Source of the DNA: Bacteroidota bacterium
GTDB lineage: Bacteria; Bacteroidota; Bacteroidia; Cytophagales; Cyclobacteriaceae
Assembly: GCA_018267135.1 (NCBI GenBank)
Contig: JAFDZA010000026.1
Span: 62,001-126,000, forward strand
Length of the DNA: 64,000 bases
Direction: 5' to 3'
Part shown: positions 9,958 to 18,726 of the stretch, piece by piece
Position numbering within the stretch: the stretch's first letter is position 1
Layout: the number at the start of each line of letters is the position of its first letter
Made by a program: the position numbers and the translations under genes
The notes under the pieces: generated by a model
What the model saw: only the letters and a program-made list of their open reading frames with translations
Told to the model about the DNA's origin: nothing
The model's database searches: none

Positions 9958-10266
9958 ATGACCAAAGCAGATGTAATTAATCAGATAGCCGAGAAAACCG
10001 GGATTGATAAAGCAGACGTAACCGCTACCGTAGAAGCCTTTTTCAATATTGTAAAAACCAATATGGCCAGTGGCCACAATATTTATGTTCGTGGATTTGG
10101 CAGTTTTATTAACAAGAAGAGAAAGAAAAAAATAGCCCGCAATATTTCGCGCAATACAGCCATTGTTATAGATGAGCATTACATCCCCAGTTTTAAGCCG
10201 GCCAAAATATTCATCAATAAAATTAAAGGCAGTGATAAAGTAAAACAACTTGCCGGCAAGCTATAA
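9958..10266 (+). CDS. HU/IHF family DNA-binding protein
   Basis: A 102-residue histone-like protein that bends and compacts DNA. It opens MTKADVINQIAEKTG, has the RGFGSF turn before the basic DNA-gripping arm (KKRKKKIARN) and the PSFKPAK strand near the end. The longer reading from the TTG at 9952 is rejected because the ATG at 9958 gives the standard HU N terminus and fits the promoter spacing. The tail of about a dozen residues after the usual HU end is typical of Bacteroidota HU paralogues. Family certain; the specific subunit name is not assigned. Confidence 0.93.
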   Translation: MTKADVINQIAEKTGIDKADVTATVEAFFNIVKTNMASGHNIYVRGFGSFINKKRKKKIARNISRNTAIVIDEHYIPSFKPAKIFINKIKGSDKVKQLAGKL

Positions 10267-10302
10267 ACAAGTCAATAGCTTATTAGCTAAGTTTCTATTC
10301 TG

Positions 10303-11115
10303 ATGTTAAAAATCCGTATTTTATTAGTCGTTGTTAGTGCAATAGTCGTTGCTTTAATTTTTATACTCCCCAAGTCAGTAGTAGAAAATGAAAGCCAGCT
10401 TTCTTCCAGCACTGCATCGGCTCGCCAACCGGCCAAATTGCCCGCCAACCACCAGGCAACCTCGCCACGGCTCATCTCAGCTATTGCCGAAATACGAAAA
10501 GCCTTCCATGCTTCCTCCGATAGAAAAAATGCTATCTTTGCCGATTCTTTGCAAACGCTGTATGCGCAAGCCGGTAAGTTTGATAGTGCCGCCTGGTTTG
10601 GAGAGAAAGCCGCAACGTTCTTTAACAGTACACTCAGTTTTTTAAAAGCGGGGAACAGTTTTTATGAAGCCTACACTTTTGCTATGGATGACCCCAAGCG
10701 AAACGCACTCGCGGCCAAAGCACAAGAATGGCTGGGCAAGGCCATACAAGCCGACCCAAAAAATTATGAAGCCCGGGTAAAAGTAGCGATGACATACCTG
10801 AGTACAGGCGGCCCTATGCAGGGGATACGGTTGCTCCGCGATATATTGAAAGAAGACCCCAAAAACGAATTAGCACTTTTCAATATGGGAATGCTTTCCT
10901 TGCAGTCTGGCCAAAACACAAAAGCAGTAGATTGGCTAAGCCAGTTGATTGAAGTGAACCCCAAGCATGTGCAGGGCCAGCTGCTGTTGGGGGTCGCCTA
11001 TCTGAATGAGGGGCACAAAGAAGAGGCACGAGCCCAGTTTGAAAAAGTAAAAAAAATGGATAAAGATCCGGCTGTGCAATCGGCCGTGGATTCGTATCTA
11101 AAAGAGTTAAAATAA
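10303..11115 (+). CDS. Membrane-anchored TPR protein
   Basis: A 270-residue protein with an N-terminal membrane anchor (residues 5-25, rich in Val/Ile/Leu) followed by a polar Ser/Ala/Pro linker and tetratricopeptide repeats from about residue 140 to the end (AIQADPKNYEARVKVAMTYL, LKEDPKNELALFNMGM, IEVNPKHVQGQLLLGVAYL). TPR proteins are scaffolds; the partner is unknown. The start is the ATG at 10303. A TAAGTTTC motif just upstream resembles a -7 box with one mismatch. Lying between HU and the small ribosomal-type protein plus rng is the usual Bacteroidota order. Confidence 0.85.
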   Translation: MLKIRILLVVVSAIVVALIFILPKSVVENESQLSSSTASARQPAKLPANHQATSPRLISAIAEIRKAFHASSDRKNAIFADSLQTLYAQAGKFDSAAWFGEKAATFFNSTLSFLKAGNSFYEAYTFAMDDPKRNALAAKAQEWLGKAIQADPKNYEARVKVAMTYLSTGGPMQGIRLLRDILKEDPKNELALFNMGMLSLQSGQNTKAVDWLSQLIEVNPKHVQGQLLLGVAYLNEGHKEEARAQFEKVKKMDKDPAVQSAVDSYLKELK

Positions 11116-11165
11116 AATTATTGTTCAACCTCTCCGGTTAGCCGGGGCTAAACCAAAACAAAATT

Positions 11166-11255
11166 ATGCCAAGTGGAAAAAAAAGAAAGAAGCACAAGAT
11201 GGCTACCCACAAGCGCAAAAAGCGTTTGAGAAAAAATCGACATAAGAAAAAATAA
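11166..11255 (+). CDS. 29-residue basic protein, mS38/bS22-like (AURKAIP1/COX24-type) small-subunit protein
   Basis: A 29-codon gene starting MPSGKKRKKHKMATHKRKK and ending in NRHKKK. More than half the residues are Lys, Arg or His. This closely resembles the very short AURKAIP1/COX24-domain proteins annotated across Bacteroidota, whose relatives are mitochondrial mS38 and actinobacterial bS22 of the small ribosomal subunit. It lies 24 bases before rng and in the same reading frame, separated by a TAA, so co-transcription is likely. A role in ribosomes is inferred from the family, not shown here. Confidence 0.8.
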   Translation: MPSGKKRKKHKMATHKRKKRLRKNRHKKK

Positions 11256-11279
11256 ACGACACATTTTAAAACTTTTGTT

Positions 11280-12881
11280 TTGAGTAACGAGCTAATTATC
11301 AGCACCACTCAAAACGGATGTCGCATCGCCCTTCTTAAGGACAAGCACCTGGCCGAGTTTCATGAAGAAACCAACGGCAGCAAGTTTGTAGTAGGTGATA
11401 TATATTTAGGCACTGTAAAAAAAGTAGTGCCCGGCCTGAATGCCGCCTTTATTGATATTGGTTATGAGAAAGATGCCTTTCTCCATTATCTTGATCTCGG
11501 CCCTAAATTCAGTTCGTTACAAAAATTCACCAAACTTGTCCGCACTAAGAAGATCACCGGAAGTAAACTGGATAAATTCCAGGTAGAGAAAGACATAGAC
11601 AAGCACGGGAAAATAACCCAACAGCTTGCTAAAGGTCAACTCGTTCCGGTGCAGGTCGTGAAAGAACCGATCTCTACTAAAGGCCCGCGACTTTCGTGTG
11701 AGTTGTCCATTGCCGGCAGATACCTGGTAATGGTGCCCTTTTCATCCGGGGTAAGCATTTCAAAACGGATCGCCAGCAGTGAAGAGCGCAAGCGGCTGCA
11801 ACGTCTTATTCAATCTATTAAGCCCGAAAACTTTGGCATCATTATCCGTACGGTGGCCGAAGGCAAGGAAGTAGCGGAATTGGATAAGGATCTAAAAAAT
11901 CTGGTAAAAATGTGGGATGAAGGCATTGGCCGCATGGTAAATGCCAACCCCCGCGATAAAATTATTGGAGAGCTAAACAAAGCATCTTCTCTGCTGCGCG
12001 ATGTGCTGAACGAATCGTTCGACAGCGTTTGGGTGGACGATAAAAAGATTTACGATGAAGTAAAATCCTATATCCACCAGATTGCCCCCGACAAAGAAAA
12101 GATAGCGAAACTTTATACCGGCAAGCTCAAGTTGTTTGAGCATTATGGCGTAGAGCGGCAGATTAAAGCCGCCTTTGGCCAAACCGTAAGTTTGCGCGGA
12201 GGCGGCTACCTCATCATCGAACACACCGAAGCACTACATGTTATTGATGTAAACAGCGGCAACAAAAGCAACCGCGAAGAAAATCAGGAAACGACAGCCC
12301 TCTCCGTAAACATGGAGGCGGCCCGCGAAGTAGCCCGCCAACTGCGCCTGCGCGATATGGGCGGAATTGTGGTGGTCGATTTCATTGACATGCGCAACCA
12401 GGAAAATAAAAAACTCATCTTTCAAAAAATGAAAGACGAGATGGAGAGCGACAAAGCCAAGCATACCATCTTACCGCTTTCTAAGTTTGGGTTGATGCAG
12501 ATTACGCGCGAGCGGGTACGCCCGCAAATGAATATTACCACCAAAGAAGTTTGTCCGAGCTGCAACGGTACCGGAAAAATCACTGCCTCTATTTTAGTAA
12601 CCGACCAAATTGAGAGCACGATACAGTTGCTGTTCGAAAAACAAAACGAAAAGCATTTAACCCTTGCCCTGCATCCTTTCTTGTATGCTTACTATACTAA
12701 AGGATTAATCTCTAAACGGCTAAAATTATACTTTAAATACAAACGCTGGGTGGACCTGGTGAAAGACAGCTCACTGGCCATTACGGAGTTTCATTTCTTA
12801 AATAAAGACGGGGAAGAAATTGAATTGGGGCAGAAGGAAAAAGAGAAAGAAATACCGGTTGAGTCAGATTTAATAGTTTAA
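11280..12881 (+). CDS. rng: Ribonuclease E/G family endoribonuclease
   Basis: A 533-residue RNase G-type enzyme for 5'-end-dependent RNA cleavage in rRNA maturation and mRNA decay. An S1 domain spans about residues 36-145 (GDIYLGTVKKVVPGLNAAF). The catalytic magnesium ligands are Asp323 in VIDVNSG and Asp367 in VVDFIDM. The zinc-link cysteines C425 and C428 sit in CPSCNGTG. It lacks the long C-terminal scaffold of RNase E, so rng fits better. The start must be the TTG at 11280: the stop of the preceding 29-codon gene lies upstream in the same frame with no ATG between. Confidence 0.94.
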   Translation: MSNELIISTTQNGCRIALLKDKHLAEFHEETNGSKFVVGDIYLGTVKKVVPGLNAAFIDIGYEKDAFLHYLDLGPKFSSLQKFTKLVRTKKITGSKLDKFQVEKDIDKHGKITQQLAKGQLVPVQVVKEPISTKGPRLSCELSIAGRYLVMVPFSSGVSISKRIASSEERKRLQRLIQSIKPENFGIIIRTVAEGKEVAELDKDLKNLVKMWDEGIGRMVNANPRDKIIGELNKASSLLRDVLNESFDSVWVDDKKIYDEVKSYIHQIAPDKEKIAKLYTGKLKLFEHYGVERQIKAAFGQTVSLRGGGYLIIEHTEALHVIDVNSGNKSNREENQETTALSVNMEAAREVARQLRLRDMGGIVVVDFIDMRNQENKKLIFQKMKDEMESDKAKHTILPLSKFGLMQITRERVRPQMNITTKEVCPSCNGTGKITASILVTDQIESTIQLLFEKQNEKHLTLALHPFLYAYYTKGLISKRLKLYFKYKRWVDLVKDSSLAITEFHFLNKDGEEIELGQKEKEKEIPVESDLIV

Positions 12882-12896
12882 ACGCACAGATTATTA

Positions 12897-12945
12897 CGCC
12901 AGTTATTCAGAAAGATTTTTTTTGAATAACTGGCGATTTATTTTC
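12897..12945 (+). terminator. Rho-independent terminator after rng
   Basis: A perfect 13-base inverted repeat (12897-12909 with 12923-12935; the 5' arm reads CGCCAGTTATTCA) followed by ATTTATTTTCT. The loop itself is T-rich. The rest of the gap up to htpG (12946-13191) shows no further gene I can support. Confidence 0.8.
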
Positions 12946-13191
12946 TAAGAACTCTCCCAGGAACTAACTTTTTAATTCCTACAAGTTTACACTATTCGGG
13001 TTTTGCCCTGCTTGGGTTAATACCGTTCTTAATTTTACTACGAGTGGCCTCATTCTACGCAAGCAACAAGCTTAATAAACTCTGTAGATGTATAGTAATG
13101 GTATTCGCCCGGCTCCAGTTTCTGCCATCCTGTCATTTTTTTACTGGCTGGAACAATTTTTGAAATGTGGCGCTTCTAAAATTAAATTGTT

Positions 13192-15081
13192 ATGCAAGAG
13201 AAAGGCACCATATCCATCCATACCGAGAATATCTTTCCCATCATTAAAAAATTTCTCTATTCCGACCATGAAATCTTTTTGCGGGAGCTCGTGAGCAACG
13301 CGGTAGATGCTACCCAAAAATTAAAAAAGCTGGCTTCGCTGGGCGAGTTTACGGGCGAACTGGGCGATACTAAAATTGAAGTGCGCTTCGATAAAAAAGA
13401 AAAAACCATTACCGTAAGCGACCGCGGGCTGGGCATGACGGCCGAGGAGATAAAGAAATATATTAACCAGATTGCTTTTTCCGGAGCGGCCGAGTTTGTA
13501 GAAAAATTTAAAGATAAAGCCGATGCTAAAGACATCATTGGGAAATTTGGTCTTGGCTTTTATTCCGCTTTTATGGTGGCCGATAAAGTTGAGCTCATCT
13601 CCCGGTCGTATAAAGAAGGAAGTGACGCTGCCCGCTGGGAGTGCGATGGCTCTACCGAATTTGAATTGACCTCTGCCCAAAAAGAAACCCGTGGCACCGA
13701 TGTTATTCTGCACATCAACCAAGACTCCGAAGAGTTTCTGGATGAGTGGCGCATTAAAGGCATTCTCGAAAAATATTGCAAGTTTCTCCCGGTAGAAATA
13801 AAGTTCGGCACAAAAGATGAAAACGTAGAAGACGGAGTTGACAAAGACAATAAACCGAAATATAAAACGATTACCCAGGATCGGATCATCAACAACCCAA
13901 ACCCAATCTGGACGAAAGCCCCGAGCGAACTGAAGGACGAAGACTATCTGAAATTTTATAAAGAACTCTATCCGTTTACAGAAGACCCGTTGTTCTGGAT
14001 TCATCTGAACGTGGATTACCCGTTTCATCTAACGGGCGTATTGTACTTTCCCAAAATCAAAAGCGATTTTGAAATCCAACGAAATAAAATACAACTGTAT
14101 TCAAGACAGGTATTCATTACCGATGAAGTAAAAGATGTAGTGCCTGATTTTCTCATGCTGTTGCATGGCGTGTTAGATTCGCCCGACATCCCGCTCAACG
14201 TAAGCCGCAGTTATTTGCAAAGCGATGCCAATGTAAAAAAAATCAGCTCGCACATTACCAAAAAAGTAGCCGATAAGCTGGTAGATATGTTTATTAAAGA
14301 CCGCAAAGAATTTGAAAAGAAGTGGGACGACATCAGTGTGTTTGTTCGCTATGGCATGATCAGCGATGAAAAATTTTATGAAAAAGCAAAAGAGTTTTCG
14401 TTACTGAAAAATGTGGATGCCCAGTATTTTACTTTAAAAGAGTACGAAGACAAAGTAAAAATAAACCAAACCGATAAAGACAAAAATACCGTTTATCTCT
14501 ACACCACCGATACCGGCAAACAGCATGCATTCATAGAATCGGCCAAGGCCAAATCGTACGATGTGTTGCAATTAGATGGCGTTCTGGACAGCCACTTCAT
14601 TGGTCATCTCGAACAAAAACTGGAAAAGACTCAATTAAAACGCGTTGATAGCGAAATTATAGATAAGCTTATTGCCAAAGAAGAAAAAATAGCCAGCGTA
14701 CTAACTCACGATGATGAAGAAAAAGTGAAAGGTATTTTTGAAACAGCCATTCATAATAAAAGTATGAGCATCGCCATTGAGTCGCTCTCACCAAATGATC
14801 TGCCCGTAACTATTACGATGAGTGAGTGGATGCGCAGAATGAAAGACATGGCCCGTACCGGTAATGGCGGTATGAATTTTATGGGGAATATGCCCGACAG
14901 CTATACCGTTTCTATTAATGGCAATCATGCCTTGGTTCAAAAAATATTAAAGGCCGAAACAGACGAACAAAAACAGCAACTGGCCAAACAGGTTTACGAT
15001 CTAGCTCTGTTATCGCAAAGTATGCTAACGGGTGCCGATCTCACCAATTTCATTAAGCGAAGTGTGGAAATGGTTTCGTAA
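13192..15081 (+). CDS. htpG: Molecular chaperone HtpG (Hsp90)
   Basis: A 629-residue bacterial Hsp90 that folds and stabilises client proteins in the cytoplasm with ATP. The N-terminal GHKL ATPase shows ELVSNAVDA (Mg/ATP Asn), DRGLGMT, and the lid and glycine segment IGKFGLGFYSAFMVA. The middle domain carries the conserved arginine in PLNVSRSYLQ. The C-terminal dimerisation domain runs to the end. Length and motifs are standard. The start is the ATG at 13192. No exact TAnnTTTG box was found upstream. Confidence 0.97.
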   Translation: MQEKGTISIHTENIFPIIKKFLYSDHEIFLRELVSNAVDATQKLKKLASLGEFTGELGDTKIEVRFDKKEKTITVSDRGLGMTAEEIKKYINQIAFSGAAEFVEKFKDKADAKDIIGKFGLGFYSAFMVADKVELISRSYKEGSDAARWECDGSTEFELTSAQKETRGTDVILHINQDSEEFLDEWRIKGILEKYCKFLPVEIKFGTKDENVEDGVDKDNKPKYKTITQDRIINNPNPIWTKAPSELKDEDYLKFYKELYPFTEDPLFWIHLNVDYPFHLTGVLYFPKIKSDFEIQRNKIQLYSRQVFITDEVKDVVPDFLMLLHGVLDSPDIPLNVSRSYLQSDANVKKISSHITKKVADKLVDMFIKDRKEFEKKWDDISVFVRYGMISDEKFYEKAKEFSLLKNVDAQYFTLKEYEDKVKINQTDKDKNTVYLYTTDTGKQHAFIESAKAKSYDVLQLDGVLDSHFIGHLEQKLEKTQLKRVDSEIIDKLIAKEEKIASVLTHDDEEKVKGIFETAIHNKSMSIAIESLSPNDLPVTITMSEWMRRMKDMARTGNGGMNFMGNMPDSYTVSINGNHALVQKILKAETDEQKQQLAKQVYDLALLSQSMLTGADLTNFIKRSVEMVS

Positions 15082-15083
15082 CG

Positions 15084-15260
15084 CTATTCTTTACACATCC
15101 GGTTAGCCCGGATCATCTCTCCAAACACTTGTTGTTTTGAAAAGGATGTAAGAGCCATCATTATCCGCTAGGTTTTAGTGTGGGCGGCTTTTGCCTCTTC
15201 TATCCCTTTGCTAAAATACCGTTGATGCAACCCGGGCAACGTTTTAACCCAGATGATACA
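15084..15260 (-). pseudogene. Degraded minus-strand reading frame downstream of htpG
   Basis: One minus-strand frame stays open over 59 codons except for a single TAG, and reads like protein on both sides of it: first VKTLPGLHQRYFSKGIEEAK, then after the TAG a segment beginning MMALTSFSKQQVFGEM. There is no start codon for the first half. I read it as a decayed gene fragment of unknown family; chance is possible. Together with the ctpA promoter region it accounts for the gap of more than 300 bases between htpG and the protease. Confidence 0.25.
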
Positions 15261-15347
15261 TTACTTGTGTTTAATGAACCTCTCAGGCCTGAGTAAAAGA
15301 GTCAAAGGTGCTGACCGGGGGAGCCATTAAAAGTCCATTTTTCAAGG

Positions 15348-15355
15348 TAACTTTG
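15348..15355 (+). promoter_or_regulatory. -7 box of the CtpA protease gene
   Basis: TAACTTTG, an exact TAnnTTTG match, 38 bases before the ATG at 15394. A TTA at 15327-15329 is the nearest -33 candidate. Confidence 0.5.
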
Positions 15356-15393
15356 AGTTTCCAAATCCGTTTAGAGAGTATTCAATTTTAGTC

Positions 15394-17010
15394 ATGAGCG
15401 AAATCAAAAATTCCAAATATCAAATCAGCCTTCCGTTAATCCTGTGCATTGGCCTGGCAGCCGGGTTGCTGATTGGGGCCAATCTTCATTCAAAAAAAAC
15501 AACTGCCTCCGATAATACGGAGATTGAAAAACTGAGGGAAGTACTCATGCTGGTACAACACGAATACGTTGACAAAGGCAAAACCGATGTGGTGGTAGAA
15601 GATGCCATCCAGCATATCTTGAGCAAGCTTGATCCGCACTCGGCTTACATTCCGGCAAAAGATAAGATTGCTGCCAACGAAGATCTAAAAGGCAACTTTG
15701 AGGGTATTGGGATTGAGTTCAGCATTTTTCACGATACGCTGATGGTGGTGGCGGCCCTGAGCGGAGGGCCGTCTGAGGCCGTGGGCTTGCGTCCCGGAGA
15801 TAAAATTATTAAAGTAGACGGGAAGGTGATTGCCAACATCAAACTTACCAATGCGGATGTACAAAAATATTTGAAAGGCCCTAAAGGAACAGAAGTAAAA
15901 ATTGAGGTGCTGCGTAAAAATCAGTCTTCGCTGATGTCTTTCACCATCATTCGCGACAAAATACCGCAAACATCGGTAGATGCCTCGTATCTGATTACTC
16001 CGGAAATCGGGTACATTAAAGTGAGCCGGTTCTCGCAAACTACGTACGAGGAGTTTAAAAAATCGCTCGATGCACTCAAGGGGAAAGGAATGAAAAAATT
16101 GATTCTCGACTTACAAGGAAACCCGGGCGGATACATGGATCAGGCCACCGAAGTGGCCGATGAATTTTTGCCGAAAGGCGATAAAATAGTATTTACCAAA
16201 GGGCAGGGAAACCGGTATAATGATATGGTGATGGCTACCGATAAGGGTGATTTTGAAAAAGGCGACCTGATCGTGCTCATTAACGAAGGCAGCGCATCGG
16301 CCTCGGAAATTGTGAGTGGCGCTTTGCAAGATAACGACCGCGCGCTGGTAGTAGGCAGAAGATCGTTTGGCAAGGGACTGGTGCAGCGCCCGTTTGAATT
16401 AAATGACGGCTCCGAAGTGCGGCTTACCATTTCCCGTTACTACACCCCCAGCGGGCGTTGCATTCAAAAACCGTATGATGATTACGATAAAGACATTATG
16501 AAACGCTACAAGCATGGCGAATTTTTTCATGCCGACAGTATTCATTTTAATGATTCATTAAAATACAAAACCTCTAGCGGCCGCACCGTGTATGGCGGGG
16601 GCGGCATCATGCCCGATTATTTTGTGCCGCTCGATACGGCTTACTCCAGCAAATATTTTAACGAACTGTTTGCCGCAAATGTTATTCGCGAATTTGCTTT
16701 CGTCTATGCCGAAGACCATAAAGATCGTCTGGAGAAAATGGGCTTTAATCAATACCAGGAAAAATTCCGGGTAGATGAGCCGATGCTCGCTAAGTTGATG
16801 GCGATGGGCGAAAAAGAAAAAGTGAAAGCCAACGTGCACGATATTGCCCGCAACAAATCCGTTTTTCAGGTTTATTTAAAAGCCGAAATCGCCAGGCGGG
16901 TTTGGGGCTACGAAAGCTTTTATCCGGTTTTCAATGAAAGTAACGAAGTATTGCAACAAGCCGTGAAGTTATTCGACCGGATACCCGAACTGAACAAGAG
17001 CAAAATGTAA
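15394..17010 (+). CDS. C-terminal processing peptidase, S41 family (CtpA/Prc-like)
   Basis: A 538-residue S41 serine protease with an N-terminal membrane anchor (about residues 12-31), so it probably acts in the periplasm. A PDZ domain covers about residues 95-185 (GIGIEFS, GLRPGDKIIKVDG). The peptidase core shows GYIKVSRF, LDLQGNPGG, the serine segment NEGSASASE (nucleophile probably Ser302) and SFGKGLVQ with Lys327; the 25-residue Ser-Lys spacing equals that in E. coli Tsp. The family trims C termini of exported proteins. recO follows after 2 bases. Confidence 0.93.
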   Translation: MSEIKNSKYQISLPLILCIGLAAGLLIGANLHSKKTTASDNTEIEKLREVLMLVQHEYVDKGKTDVVVEDAIQHILSKLDPHSAYIPAKDKIAANEDLKGNFEGIGIEFSIFHDTLMVVAALSGGPSEAVGLRPGDKIIKVDGKVIANIKLTNADVQKYLKGPKGTEVKIEVLRKNQSSLMSFTIIRDKIPQTSVDASYLITPEIGYIKVSRFSQTTYEEFKKSLDALKGKGMKKLILDLQGNPGGYMDQATEVADEFLPKGDKIVFTKGQGNRYNDMVMATDKGDFEKGDLIVLINEGSASASEIVSGALQDNDRALVVGRRSFGKGLVQRPFELNDGSEVRLTISRYYTPSGRCIQKPYDDYDKDIMKRYKHGEFFHADSIHFNDSLKYKTSSGRTVYGGGGIMPDYFVPLDTAYSSKYFNELFAANVIREFAFVYAEDHKDRLEKMGFNQYQEKFRVDEPMLAKLMAMGEKEKVKANVHDIARNKSVFQVYLKAEIARRVWGYESFYPVFNESNEVLQQAVKLFDRIPELNKSKM

Positions 17011-17012
17011 TT

Positions 17013-17681
17013 ATGCTGCACAAAACGAGAGGCATCGTTTTCCGGTCGGTAAATTATAGTGAATCCTCCATTATCGTTACCATCTTTACCGGTGCTTTTG
17101 GGTTGCAGAGTTACATCGTGAATGGGGTACGGGGGAAATCAAAAAAAACAAATCTGGCTCTTTACCAACCGCTTACCCTGCTCGATCTGGTGGTTTACCA
17201 CAAAGAAAATGCTTCCATTATGCGCGTGAAAGATGTGAAGTGTGTGCATCCGTATCAGCATCTTGTAACAGACTTTAGGAAATCGACCATCGCCCTGTTC
17301 TTGTGCGAGGTTATTAACAAGGCTGTGAAAGAACAAGCACATGCCCAAGAACTGTGTACATTTTTAATTGAATCGTTCATTTATTTAGATCGCTTGGAAA
17401 AAAATGTTGAAAATTTTCATTTGATATTTTTACTTCAGCTAAGCCAGCATTTAGGGTTCCGACCCAGCAAAGTGCATGATCTTTCAGGAGAGTGGATGGC
17501 TGATGAACCCGAACAAAAAATTATCGCTCTCTTATTGATGGCCGATTATTCAACCCCGGTTGGGATGAGCCATGCGCAACGGAAAAATATTCTTGACCTG
17601 CTGCTGCGTTTTTATGCAACCCATTCTGAAAACTTTGGAGAAATGAAATCGCTTGCCGTACTGCGCGAAATAATATTTTAA
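17013..17681 (+). CDS. recO: DNA repair protein RecO
   Basis: A 222-residue RecO, which anneals single strands and helps RecR load RecA on SSB-coated DNA. It opens with the family pattern LHKTRGIVFRSVNYSESSII, an OB fold (residues 1-80), followed by a helical domain. Close packing 2 bases after ctpA and 1 base before the thioesterase suggests one operon. No zinc-cysteine cluster is obvious. Confidence 0.9.
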   Translation: MLHKTRGIVFRSVNYSESSIIVTIFTGAFGLQSYIVNGVRGKSKKTNLALYQPLTLLDLVVYHKENASIMRVKDVKCVHPYQHLVTDFRKSTIALFLCEVINKAVKEQAHAQELCTFLIESFIYLDRLEKNVENFHLIFLLQLSQHLGFRPSKVHDLSGEWMADEPEQKIIALLLMADYSTPVGMSHAQRKNILDLLLRFYATHSENFGEMKSLAVLREIIF

Positions 17682-17682
17682 T

Positions 17683-18132
17683 ATGGAACCTTTTTCCCTG
17701 CCCGTACAAATCCGGTGGTCGGATATAGATCAAAATCGTCATTTAAGACATTCCGCTTATTATGATTTTGGAGCCATGGCACGTGTAACTTACTTTTCGC
17801 GGCAGGGGTTAACCAATGCCCGGTTAGAAGAATTTAAAGTAGGGCCCATTCTTTTCAGAGAAGAAGCCTTATTTAAGCGTGAAATTAAATTTGAAGACCG
17901 GATCACTATTGATTTGGTTATGGTAAAATCGCTCCCCGATTTCTCGCGGTGGAGTATCCGGCATCTTTTGCGCAAAGAAGATACTACCCTGGCGGCCGTG
18001 TTAAATCTGGATGGCGCCTGGATCGATCTGGAAAAACGAAAACTGACCACGCCCAATGAAACCATTCAACAAATTTTTTCGGCTTTCCCCCGGGCAGAAG
18101 AATTTACCTGGGGCGATCCGCTGAAGAAGTAA
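17683..18132 (+). CDS. Acyl-CoA thioesterase-like hotdog protein
   Basis: A 149-residue single-hotdog protein of the 4HBT/FatA-like group. The N-terminal RWSDIDQNRHLRHSAYYDF segment matches the family's D..G/N.H.....Y block, with Asp and His in catalytic positions. It likely hydrolyses an acyl thioester, substrate unknown. It is the last gene of the ctpA-recO cluster, and its 3' end overlaps the 3' end of the convergent purN by 29 bases. ATG start. Confidence 0.82.
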   Translation: MEPFSLPVQIRWSDIDQNRHLRHSAYYDFGAMARVTYFSRQGLTNARLEEFKVGPILFREEALFKREIKFEDRITIDLVMVKSLPDFSRWSIRHLLRKEDTTLAAVLNLDGAWIDLEKRKLTTPNETIQQIFSAFPRAEEFTWGDPLKK

Positions 18133-18691
18133 CCCACGCTTCAATTACTTTAGGATAATGTTCGTGTTCTAATTTTAATACCCGCTCGCCTAACGTAGTG
18201 GCATCGTCTGTGGGCAACACGGCACATTTTACCTGAGCTAAAATTTTTCCTTCATCATAGCGCTCGTTCACTTCATGCATGGTAATGCCTGTTTCGATTT
18301 CTTGGGCCGCTACTACCGCTTCATGTATTTTGTGGCCGTGCATACCCTTGCCGCCAAATTTTGGGAGCAACGAAGGGTGAATATTAATGATGCGGTGAGG
18401 GAAAGCCGTTACAATTATTTCCGGAACAAGCCATAGAAAACCGGCCAACACCAGATGTGTAATATTTACTTCTTTCAGCCATTGATTTACCTCTCCATTT
18501 TGAAGTTGGGTTTTGGTGAAAATTTTGGAAGGGACATTATATTTTTTTGCCCTCTCCAGAGCGTAGGCCCGCTCGTTGTTAGAAAGTACCAACACAATCT
18601 CAATTTGCGAATGGTGAAAGAAATATTTCATGATTGCCTCCGCGTTCGACCCGCTGCCGGAAGCAAAGATGGCCAGATAATTTTTTTTCAT
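18104..18691 (-). CDS. purN: Phosphoribosylglycinamide formyltransferase (GART)
   Basis: A 195-residue PurN, which transfers a formyl group from 10-formyl-THF to GAR in purine synthesis. SGSGSN (11-16) binds the phosphate. The active-site residues are Asn103 and His105 in NIHPSLLP and Asp146 in YDEGKI, matching the E. coli Asn106/His108/Asp144 layout. The start is the ATG at 18691, with a TAnnTTTG box almost abutting it. The end overlaps the convergent thioesterase gene. Confidence 0.94.
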   Translation of the reverse strand: MKKNYLAIFASGSGSNAEAIMKYFFHHSQIEIVLVLSNNERAYALERAKKYNVPSKIFTKTQLQNGEVNQWLKEVNITHLVLAGFLWLVPEIIVTAFPHRIINIHPSLLPKFGGKGMHGHKIHEAVVAAQEIETGITMHEVNERYDEGKILAQVKCAVLPTDDATTLGERVLKLEHEHYPKVIEAWVTSSADRPR

Positions 18692-18695
18692 GTGG

Positions 18696-18703
18696 CAAAG
18701 CTA
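18696..18703 (-). promoter_or_regulatory. -7 box abutting purN
   Basis: TAGCTTTG on the minus strand, ending 4 bases before the purN ATG. If used, the mRNA would be leaderless or nearly so. No clear -33 TTG is seen. Confidence 0.45.
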
Positions 18704-18726
18704 TATGAAAAAACACAGATCGTGTT

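Noticed and set aside
12946-13191. Long open plus-strand frame in the gap before htpG
   Set aside because: No ATG near its beginning, no motif, and composition is compatible with chance.
13088-13294. 68-codon plus-strand frame overlapping the start of htpG
   Set aside because: It is out of frame with htpG, has no recognisable domain and overlaps the conserved HtpG N terminus.
13321-14028. 235-codon minus-strand frame inside htpG
   Set aside because: A shadow of the htpG codon pattern; composition is unlike a protein and no motif is visible.
15270-15330. CTCTCAGGC-like motif resembling part of a glycine riboswitch upstream of ctpA
   Set aside because: The other conserved blocks and the paired stems are missing, and the downstream gene is a protease.
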